A DNA stretch of 64,000 nucleotides from positions 372,001-436,000 of the forward strand of contig CAMRHE010000013.1 in the NCBI GenBank assembly GCA_947044405.1. The letters run 5' to 3'. This document shows, in pieces, positions 55,481-64,000 of the stretch. The stretch's first letter is position 1, and each line of letters starts with the position of its first letter. The notes under the pieces are model-generated. The model was not told the DNA's origin, did not search any database, and saw only the letters and a list, made by a program, of their open reading frames with translations. This stretch comes from Leptodactylus fallax. Taxonomy: Eukaryota; Chordata; Amphibia; Anura; Leptodactylidae. The translations under genes were made by a program, and so were the position numbers.

Positions 55481-56632
55481 TATAGTGTGTGTAAATGGGG
55501 CATTATAAACAGGGGTTATGGCGCCTGTTTATATCACACGCTGTTTGTTTATAGTGACCATGTTATGTAATTCCAGCCTTGTCACTTGTATAGGACGAGG
55601 CTGTAGTTACATTACATGGCCACTATGAAATGAATGACACTGTGTAAACAGAGAAGCGGTCACTTCACTTACACAGGTACCAGGGTTCATTCAAACAGCT
55701 GATCAGTAGGGGTCCTGGGTTTCTGAGCCCCTCTGATTAGTTTATTAATGACCTGGAAAACCTTTTAATTAGTTAACACCTGGGGCATTATTAATAAGGG
55801 GCACTATTTGTACAGGGTACACACGGACATTATTAATATAAAGATGCACTTGGGAGTATTATTCATTATGGGGGGTTATATCATATATTTTATAATTGGG
55901 GTAGCAGCAGGATGGGTGTGCAGGTGAGGACAATGTGGGTTGGATGCCTGGAAAAGTGAGGAGCCAAAGATATCTGTGTTGCAAACTTTACAGAGACAAG
56001 TCACAGCTGAAAGAAGTGGTCATGGCGGTCCAGAGGGAAGAGAAGGGAAATGTGAAGGATTAATCAGAGACGTCACCTGTAAGTCACAAAATGTTACTGC
56101 ACTGTATTCTCCTAAATGATAGAGGATAAATACCTGATTGATGGGGATCTGCCTACTCAGACCCCCACTGAGCCTGAGAATTGTTTTTTTTTCCCCCACT
56201 GGGTGGGAATTCAGCCTAACCACAGCCAGCCTGAACATAAGTGTGTCACTTGGTGGATGGACGAACCTGCATGGTTCTCATTCACTTCAATGGGAGTGCC
56301 AAAGATAGCCGAAGTCCAGTACTCAGCTATCTGTGGGGCTCCTATTATAGAGAATGAGGGCCATGTGGGCTCGTCCATCCACCAAACAGAAGATGTGTGA
56401 AGTTACTTTCATTGTTAATGCCGTGTTGTTGATCTGATACTGAAGAAATATAGGAAGAATAATTCTTAAAAACTGTTTTATAACTTTGTGCATTGTGTAT
56501 ATTGTGCGACGATAGCAGCGTGTGAAGATAATAGCATGGAAACTCAATTTTTTTTTTTTTTTTTTGGGGGGGGGGGCATCTTTCTATAGTCCGCCTCAGG
56601 CAGCAAAGGCTAGGTTCACCACTGCACATACA

Positions 56633-57357
56633 TACAAAGTCCCTGAACTTTTTGCATTGACCTGTTAATTAGTTGTATATTTTTAATTTAATTAAGACCC
56701 TGGACCTGATTCACTATCTGCATCCTGAGATTTGAAATGGAATAGGAATTACTGTACATATTAGACACGCAACAAGACATAAGCACTACAATGAGAGAAA
56801 ACCATAACAAGATACAAAAATGAACACAATTCATAACTATGCATACTACAATATATACATAATACATAATAAAAGCTTAGAAAACAGTCAGAGAACTGAC
56901 TGGGCAGCTTATGATCACGTTTCACAAAACTGCCTCCCCAGTTATGACTTACCAACAACTGGGGGACATCCTACTGCTGAGGTTCTCAGTTTGAAAAGCA
57001 CTGGTATACACTATACACAGAGATAAGGCTTTCTGTGTAATTCATCTGCACTCCCTGGTATCTGGTGGAAAAGACTGAGACCACTTCACTTTCTGGAGAC
57101 TGTAATAGTTGATTGATATTTTTAAGTTCAATTATCTTCCACTCATTGCAACTGCCATAAAACACACGCAGCTAGAAAGTGTGTTTCAAACAATAAATAG
57201 CTACAACATACATATTGGCCCAGATTTACTAATAGACAACGTAAAGATAGGCAGTCTATAACTTAGTCTAGTCTAAGTTTATGCCACATTTTAGTTGATT
57301 TACTAATTAATTTTACAAAACAATTCTGAAGCATTTTTGGTACAACTTCTTCCATTT
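56633..57357. other. No gene recognised
   Basis: AT-rich sequence with small ORFs only. No motif or transposon end identified. Confidence 0.4.
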
Positions 57358-57675
57358 AAAGAGGACCTTTCACTTCCTCATAGATGTGCGGCATTATATA
57401 CCACTAGAAAGCTGACAATGTGCTGCATTCCTCCTCGCTGGACTGTGAGGAAAGCCCCGCCTGACTGAACTCTTCCATAGACTTGTACTGTCAAGGGAGG
57501 CGTACCTCACATCCCAGAGATGACACTAGGCTGTAAGGCCTGGCTTTTTGACAGTGGGGAGATATCTGTGCCGAAATTAACAGCACCAATATTTCCAGCA
57601 TAAGGGCGTACAACGGGAAAGCTGACAGTGTGCTAAATTCAGCATTCTGTTGGCTTTCTAATGGTATACATAGCT
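57358..57675. repeat. Interspersed repeat, related to 274-500
   Basis: Shares CTAGAAAGCTGACA and the CCTCACATC/GCGTACCTCAC type text with the block near the window start. A second AAAGCTGACAGTGTGCT near 57619 suggests a partly mirrored internal structure. Confidence 0.5.
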
Positions 57676-57780
57676 CCCAACCATCCCGCATCTGGCGGGA
57701 CAGTCCCGATTTTACACTGCTGTCCCACGGTCCCGCATAGCTTACAGTTTGTCCCGCTATGCCCCTGAAGTGTTTTGCTG
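57676..57780. repeat. Short repeat, CCCAACCATCCCGC type
   Basis: GCTCCCAACCATCCCGCATC followed by GGCGGGACAGTCCCGATTTT resembles the left end of a widespread frog DNA element. The right end may lie beyond the minisatellite that follows, but was not identified. Confidence 0.4.
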
Positions 57781-57989
57781 TTAAACTTTATTAGGATAGG
57801 GTAAAGGCTAAATGGTAGATGCTAAATCCTAGTGGCTAAAGGACCTTTGATGACGTCATGAATATGTGATCAGACTCTTGTGTGGGCGGTGCTATTCTGG
57901 ATACTGCAGGACAGACTGTGATTTTACACACAAAGCTGGGAACAGAGAGTGATCGAAGAAGGAGAGAAGAGAGCATGTGTGAGCAAGAG

Positions 57990-58650
57990 GGGGGAACTGG
58001 GGGCAGATGTAGGGGGAAGTTAAACTGAAGGCAGATGTAGGGGGCAGTTAAACTGAAGGCAGATGAAGGGGCCAATTAAACTGGGGGAGATGAACGGGCA
58101 ATTAAACTGAAGGCAGATTAAGGGGGCAATTAAACTGGTGGGAAATAAAGGGGGTCATTAAGCTGGTGGCAGATAAAGGGGGACATTAAATTGGTGGTAG
58201 ATAAAGGGGGACATTAAACTGGGGGCAGATGAAGGGGCATTAAGCTGGTGGTAGATGAAGGGGGACATTAAATTGGTGGCAGATGAAGGGGGGGACATTA
58301 AGATGGTGGCAGATGAAGGGGGCATTAAGCTGGTGGCAGATGAAGGGGGACATTAAACTGGGGGAAGATTGAGGGGGGGACATTAAACTGGGGGGGCAGA
58401 TGGAGGGTGACATTAAACTGGGGGCAACTGGAGGAGGACATTAAACTGTGGAGGGTAGCTGGAGGGGGACATCTGCATCTAGTTGCCCCCAGTTTAATGT
58501 CCCCCTCCAACTACCCCCATTGTTTAATGTCATCCTCCAGCTGCTCTATAGTTTAATGTCCCCCTCCAACTACCCCCACTGTTTAATGTCAACCTCCAGC
58601 TGCCCAAGTTTAATGTCCCCCTTTAGTTTCCGCCAGTTTAAACTGGGGCA
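57990..58650. repeat. Minisatellite present in both orientations
   Basis: From 57990 to about 58455 there are some 15 units of about 28-33 bp of the type GGGGGCAGATGAAGGGGG plus ACATTAAACTGG. From about 58478 to 58640 the units are inverted (CCCCCAGTTTAATGTCCCCC plus TCCAACTA). A short spacer (ATCTGCATCTAGTT) separates the two halves. Confidence 0.88.
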
Positions 58651-58690
58651 CGAGGAGAGGGACTTAATACTGTGGGGCAATTGGAGGGGA

Positions 58691-58885
58691 CCAGAGGCGT
58701 AGCTAGGGGTTCAGCTCAGGGGGGAGAACATGTCCAAGTGGGCCCCCAACTTGGACATGTTTGTATACCGATACTATCAGTATAAGGTGAGCGTATAGTG
58801 GTATATAGCGGCTCTACACAGGGCTCTGCAGACAATTTAGGTGAATACAGGGCAGTAACATTTAGTGACTTACAGGTGATGTCTC
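58691..58885. mobile_element. hAT fragment cut by BEL insertion
   Basis: Matches the left end of the element at 2362: CAGAGGCGTAGCTAGGGGTT, AACATGTCCAAGTGG, GCTCTACACAGGGCTCTGCA and AATACAGGGCAGTAACATTT. The match stops at GATGTCTC, where the BEL LTR begins. The rest of this copy presumably lies beyond the window, after the BEL element. Confidence 0.8.
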
Positions 58886-59142
58886 TGTACTGTTTCATCT
58901 AGACATAATCCTACGGTTTCATGTAGATTGTATTATTTGTAATCCTCTGCTGCCACCTACTGTCCTTTTTCTGTATGGCAGCCCGCAGTTAATTAATTCT
59001 GTACATGCCCCTCCCTTGCTGAGTCAAAGGACGGCTTCCTCTTCCTGTTTACAGGCATTTTTAGTCTACATTTTCTCTGGGAGAGACATGCATTTGGACT
59101 GGGCTGTACAAAGCATCAGTTTTAGACCACCACCACACACCA

Positions 59143-59173
<31 letters not shown>

Positions 59174-59332
59174 TTCTTAATTGCTCACTTGCTGTAACAC
59201 CCTGCTTGTTGCACTTGCATTTCTGGAGAATTACTGCATTACCATCATATGCTGTATGAACAGTCTTCCAAATAAACGAGTCTGGACTTGACAATCCCTG
59301 GTGTGCATCATCTCTCTGGACGCTGAGCAACA
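58886..59332 (+). repeat. 5' LTR of the BEL/Pao element
   Basis: Starts TGTACTGTTTCATC where the hAT text ends, contains AATAAA near 59272, and probably ends at ...GAGCAACA before a TGG that could start the primer site (59333). A (CA)n microsatellite lies at about 59144-59172. The 3' LTR is outside the window, so the right boundary is approximate. Confidence 0.65.
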
Positions 59333-59716
59333 TGGTCCTGTCTGCCCTGCATTGAGGAAACGAAGGTAGGACCTCTCCCAGACCCTATTCAATAGCCACA
59401 TCTTCATTCGCCTCATGTGGGGACAGAACAGTCGAAAACTGCCTTGAAGCCCAGCCCCAACCCATCTGCCTGCTCATATACCACAGCCCTGCTCTGCTAA
59501 AAAAAACTGTATGCAGTGTCACCCTAGTCTGCATTGTGTATAGAGACTCTCTGTATATTATACCACATTGCTGCAGATTGTCGGACTGCAAAACCCCACG
59601 ATTCTCCAAAAACAGCTTGGGAATCTTGTCAGGACACCTTAACTAAGCTGCACTGCGATTTACAGGCCCAATTCAAAAGTTCAGTTTCTTAAAGAGACAG
59701 CGCACCTTAAACCAAA
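59333..59716 (+). other. BEL untranslated leader
   Basis: Sequence between LTR and the first Gag ATG. It begins TGGTCCTGTCTGCC, a possible primer binding site, though I cannot name the tRNA. No coding content in the forward frame. Confidence 0.5.
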
Positions 59717-62700
59717 ATGGCTGAAAAAGACTCTGCATTGTTCCCCAGTGTCAAAACAGAGCCAATACAACCCGATACTGCCTACTATGAAGAACGGGAA
59801 GCAGAGTCAGCAGTAGAGACAGGCCAAGACACACGACCTGTACGCTCCCTTAAGCCAACAGTAAAGGTCCTCGAGAACTACCATTCCATGAGGACGAGTT
59901 CAATGACAACCTGGACGACCTATGGGAACGAGTCGCCTCCCTCATGTCAAGCATCGAACGCCACAAAAATGATGCAGCTAGTCTACAGGACACTATAAAA
60001 CGGCTAGATGCGGCCCACGGAAGATACAAGAGGCTATCCACAAGGTACGCTGCCTTCCTAAAAGACTCTAATATTGATGAAGCCTCATCAGAGTTAAGCA
60101 AAGCAGATTACACAAACAGAGAAAGGGATGCCGCTGTGCAAGACGCCAAAGATAAGGCAGAGCTCCGTATCGCTTATCTGCAAGAAGCTAGATCTAACAG
60201 GTCAGGCTCATCCAAGCACTCTTCCCGGTCATACAAATCATCCTGCTCAAGAACTTCTGCCCTCAGCGACAGAATTCTAGAGGCCCGTTTAAACGCAGAG
60301 CGATCCAAACTAAGGCGTTCCTACACAGAAAAGAAAGCAGAGGCAGAGGCAGAAGCCAAGAAAGCAGAGGCAGAGGCAGAAGCCAAGAAAGCAGAGGCAG
60401 AAGCCAAGAAAGCAGAGGCAGAAGCCAAGAAGGCAGAGGCAGAAGCCAAGGCAAAGATCCTTCAAACAGAAATGGAGGAAAAAATCGCATTAGCTGAAGT
60501 AAAAATACTCGAGCAAGCATTGAAGCAAAACCTCGACCCGATTTTCCTACCACCACTGGAAGAAGATGATCCAGCTGTTCGTACCAGTGTCTACGTGCAG
60601 AAACAGATATCTGCAGCACATGCTTTCTCCAGTGACATTCTACCCAACAATGTGGAAACATCCAAGTCAGCCCAACTTAAGTTGCCAGTGTTACCCACAG
60701 CATCTGCAGAGACCCAAGACCAACGCCATAATATGTCCCCTCAGGAGCAGCAATCATCACAAGACGACCACAAGATACATTCCAGTGTATCTCCACAGTT
60801 CAAGCCGCAGTCATTGAAATCTCCAAAGGTTAAACCACAGCTCAACCCTGCAGCGACATCATTCTACCCGGGAACAATTCACCCTTCCATGCCACACAGC
60901 TTATACGCCCAAGGGGCACCACAAGCTAACACGGTAACAAGGAGTGAAGGATCAGACATGTCTGAGTTTGCCAGGTTTATGGAGAGCAGAGAGTTGATCA
61001 GTACCAGCCTCTCAAAGTTTGACGACCGTGCAGAGAACTACAGAGCCTGGAAAGCAACCTTCAAGGCCGCCATTGCTGACCTCAACCTATCCGCGGATCA
61101 GGAGCTCGATCTCATGGTTAAATGGTTGGGTCCTGATTCCACAAACCGTATCAAGAGTCTTCGGACTGTCTACGTGGGGCAAGCTGAAGCAGGTCTTGCT
61201 GCTGCCTGGCTGAGACTTGAAAGAACCTATGGCAGCGCTGAAGCCATAGAAAAGTCCCTATTCAAGAGACTGCAGAACGTTCCAAGGATCAACCTTAAGG
61301 AAGCCCACAAGCTTCTGGACTTGAGTGATCTGCTTATGGAGCTGGAACTCGCAAAAAGAGATCCTCGTCTGTCTGGATTGTGCTACCTAGACACTGCCCA
61401 TGGGGTGAACCCAATCGTCTCAAAGCTGCCACATAGTCTTCAAGAGAAGTGGTCAGTGTGCGCCTCCAGGTACAAACGGTCACATGATGTCACCTTTCCT
61501 CCATTCATTCAATTCTGCAAGTTCATCGATGAACAGGCCCAAATGAGGAATGACCCTAGCCTAGACTTCCTGGAGTCTAACACCACAGCTCCAGCAACAT
61601 CCTCATCAAGGTATGAAATCGTCACACATAAACGCAAGGACTTGAGGAGCAGTGTGAGTGTCAGAAAGACTAACCTGCCACTACCTGTGGTACCCGCTGA
61701 TAAACAGCACACTATTACGTCAAGAGATAAATCTTTCAATCGTGAGTGTCCCATTCACAAAAAACCACACTCGTTGAACAAATGTAGAGGCTTCAGGTCC
61801 AAAACCATGCAAGAACGCAAGAAAATCCTCAGTGAACTTGGGGTGTGTTTCAGGTGCTGTGCCTCATTAGAGCACATGGCCAAGGACTGCAAATCTGCCA
61901 TTAAGTGTGAAGAGTGTCATAGTGACAAACACCCATCAGCTTTGCATCCAACCTCAGCCACCAGCGATCCAGCAGCCGCAGTTACCTCTAGTCCGGCTAC
62001 AATCCATGGCGGGGAGCCAGAGGATAACGCCAAGTCTACCACGGCTGTCTCCTGCTCATGCTCAGAGGTATGTGGGGAGAGCCAAGGTGATAAATGTTGC
62101 GCCAGGATATGCCTAATCAGAGTTTATCCAGAAGGGCAACCAGAGAACGCAGTAAAAATGTATGCCATTATTGACGATCAGAGCAATCGATCCCTAGCTG
62201 GACCTAAGTTCTTTGAAGCCTTTGGAATCAAGGGACCAGCAACGCCGTATACCCTGAACACTTGCTCAGGCCGCATAGAGACTAGCGGCAGGAGGGCACA
62301 AGGTTTCATCGCTTCTCCCATCAATGGAGGCGTAGAAATACCCCTACCTACGCTAATCGAATGCGATCAAATACCAAACCAAAGGGATGAGATTCCTACC
62401 CCAGAAGCTGCGTTCCACCTACCACACCTAAGGCACCTAGTCAAAGTTATCCCACCTATGGATACAGACGCTGAAATCCTACTTCTGCTTGGCAGAGACA
62501 ACTTAAGGATACATAAGGTCCGCCAACAGTGCAATGGTCCTGACTACGCCCCCTACGCACAGAGACTTGACTTAGGGTGGGTAATCATAGGAAATGTGTG
62601 CTTGGACCGAACAAGAGTCGATTCCTTTAAGACCTACGTACGTCGAGATGGACGAACTACCTTCTGCAAACCATGCCCTCATCACTATGATGTGAAAGAA

Positions 62701-64000
62701 AAGCCTCCAGATCCCGTACAGCTGCCTGATGCCATTCCTTCTCCCTATGCAGACGACTTGGGAAATTTGGTGTTTCATACAACTAAGGATGACAACAAGG
62801 TAGCACCATCAATGGAAGACAAGGAATTCATCAGAATAATGGACAATGAGTTTCTAAAGGACGAGACCGATCACTGGGTTTTTCCCTTACCCTTCCGAGC
62901 TACCAGGGTAAGACTCCCGAACAATCGTGAACAAGCCTTGTCGAGATTCAACTCCCTCCAGCGTACACTTAGCAACAAACCGGAGATGAAAGAACACATT
63001 GTCACCTTTATGAGCAAAATATTCCGGAATAACCATGCGGAGCCAGCGCCTCCCTTAAAGGAAAACGAGGAGTGCTGGTACCTACCCTCATTCGGAGTAT
63101 ATCACCCACGGAAACCTAAGCAAATTAGAGTTGTCTTTGATTCAAGTGCCAAACATCAAGGCGTATCTCTCAACGATGTCCTCCTCGCGGGTCCTAATCT
63201 AACAAACAACCTAGTAGGAGTGTTGATGAGGTTCCGGAAAGAGCCCATTGCCATCACTGCTGACATTGAACAGATGTTTCACTGTTTCATAGTCAAAGAG
63301 GACCATAGGAATTTCCTCAGGTTCCTGTGGTACAAGGACAATGACCCCAGCAAAGAGATGGTGGAGTATCGCATGAGGGTGCATGTATTCGGGAACAGCC
63401 CTTCCCCCGCAGTGGCAACCTATGGCCTGCGGAGAACCGCACAAGAAGGAGAGTCCGAATATGGAATAGACGCCAGAGACTTTGTAGAGAAAGACTTCTA
63501 CGTAGAAGACGGACTAAAATCTCTACCCACAGAAGAAGCGGCGATCGACCTACTCAAGAGGACCCAAGGTATGCTGTACCGAGCTAAGCTTAGATTGCAC
63601 AAAATTGCTTCAAACAGCCCCTCTGTCATGAGAGCCTTTGAGTCAAGTGACCACACTCCAGTATTCAAGGACATAGACCTGGGATCAGACTGTCTGCCTG
63701 TGCAGAGAAGCTTAGGCTTGAGGTGGAACCTGTCAATTGACACCTTCAGTTTCCAAATCAACTGTGCAGACAAACCATTCACTAAATGTGGTGTCCTGTC
63801 AGTGGTGAACAGCTTATACGACCCATTGGGATTCGTAGCACCAATAACCATACAAGGTAAATCTCTTCTGCGACAGCTTTCTGAAACCGTCAAGGACTGG
63901 GATGCTCCACTTCCCCCTGATAAGGAACCAAAATGGGAAACATGGAAACAGTCTTTGTGTGCCTTGGATGAAATCCATATACCAAGATGTTACACCAGAA
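59717..64000 (+). CDS. BEL/Pao Gag-Pol polyprotein, partial
   Basis: The ATG at 59717 starts Gag, but this frame leaves the family text near 59875; the conserved frame from there on (open from 59854, ATG at 59944) has no stop to the window end, over 1,340 codons. Parts: Glu/Ala/Lys coiled coil (60340-60460); Gag DUF1759-type region (about 61000-61460, FDDRAENYRAWKATFKAAI); Cys/His knuckles (61747-61920, CFRCCASLEHMAKDC); BEL-type protease (YAIIDDQSNRSLAG, 62161-62202); RT (ITADIEQMF at 63256-63282, active-site box YVED at 63499-63510); Pao peptidase-like A17 region (NSLYDPLGFVAP). RNase H and integrase should follow outside. Two defects are visible: the N-terminal frame break and Glu for the first Asp of the usual YVDD. 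Confidence 0.9.

Larger units (their letters stand above)
54532..56624. mobile_element. Non-autonomous hAT, perfect 8-bp TSD
   Basis: 2093 bp. The ends CAGGGGCGCACC and GGTTCACCACTG are inverted repeats with a few mismatches, and CACATACA is found directly outside both (54524-54531 and 56625-56632). Inside: a half hairpin (54664-54690), the CRE octamer at 54776, a perfect 17-bp hairpin (54923-54939/54944-54960), a 31-bp minisatellite (54975-55480), and 55490-56110, related in reverse orientation to 2450-3060. No transposase. Confidence 0.88.

Overview
The window looks like intergenic or intronic DNA from a large, repeat-rich vertebrate genome. The repeat mix points to an anuran amphibian: L2 and CR1 LINEs, a Tx1/L1-like LINE, a Penelope-like element, Gmr1-like gypsy and BEL/Pao LTR elements, Tc1/mariner, many non-autonomous hAT elements, a Helitron, and the palindromic short repeats I associate with frogs. 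The organism is inferred from repeat style, not from a host gene. I recognised no host protein-coding gene, tRNA, rRNA or CRISPR array. Every credible coding stretch belongs to a transposable element (TE).

Layout. 1-4.3 kb: the end of a Tc1 element; a broken retrovirus-like integrase interrupted by a TA-flanked MITE; a 1.9-kb non-autonomous hAT with a perfect 8-bp target-site duplication (TSD). 6.06-12.86 kb: the 3' half of an L2 LINE, split by a young 5.7-kb LTR retrotransposon (795-bp LTRs, 5-bp TSD) whose single long ORF encodes Gag, protease and integrase but no reverse transcriptase (RT). 12.9-20.9 kb: hAT-derived repeats, a second L2 copy and long stretches without recognisable genes. 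21.0-24.2 kb: LTR-like repeats and a Helitron carrying a solo LTR. 27.2-33.8 kb: a second copy of the MITE, a Tx1/L1 remnant, a hAT with a 31-bp minisatellite and large hairpins, and a decayed Tc1. 33.8-36.9 kb: a BED-finger hAT transposase pseudogene, interrupted by a MITE that is itself interrupted by another hAT. 37.9-39.5 kb: a Penelope-like remnant with a GIY-YIG region. 43.6-49.4 kb: a Tc1 with one frameshift and a decayed, nearly full-length CR1. 50.5-53.8 kb: the longest L2 copy, carrying an inserted piece of a hAT element. 54.5-56.6 kb: that hAT element, with a perfect 8-bp TSD. 57.4-58.7 kb: a minisatellite present in both orientations. 58.7 kb to the end: a BEL/Pao element inserted in a hAT fragment and running off the window with more than 1,300 open codons.

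The most unusual features are: the coding-competent but RT-less Gmr1-like element; a family of hAT elements with different ends that share one internal module (TGACGTCA site, GTAAGT motifs, hairpins, 31-bp minisatellite); and a copy of that module inside an L2 LINE without inverted repeats or a visible TSD. I found no host defence or metabolic system.
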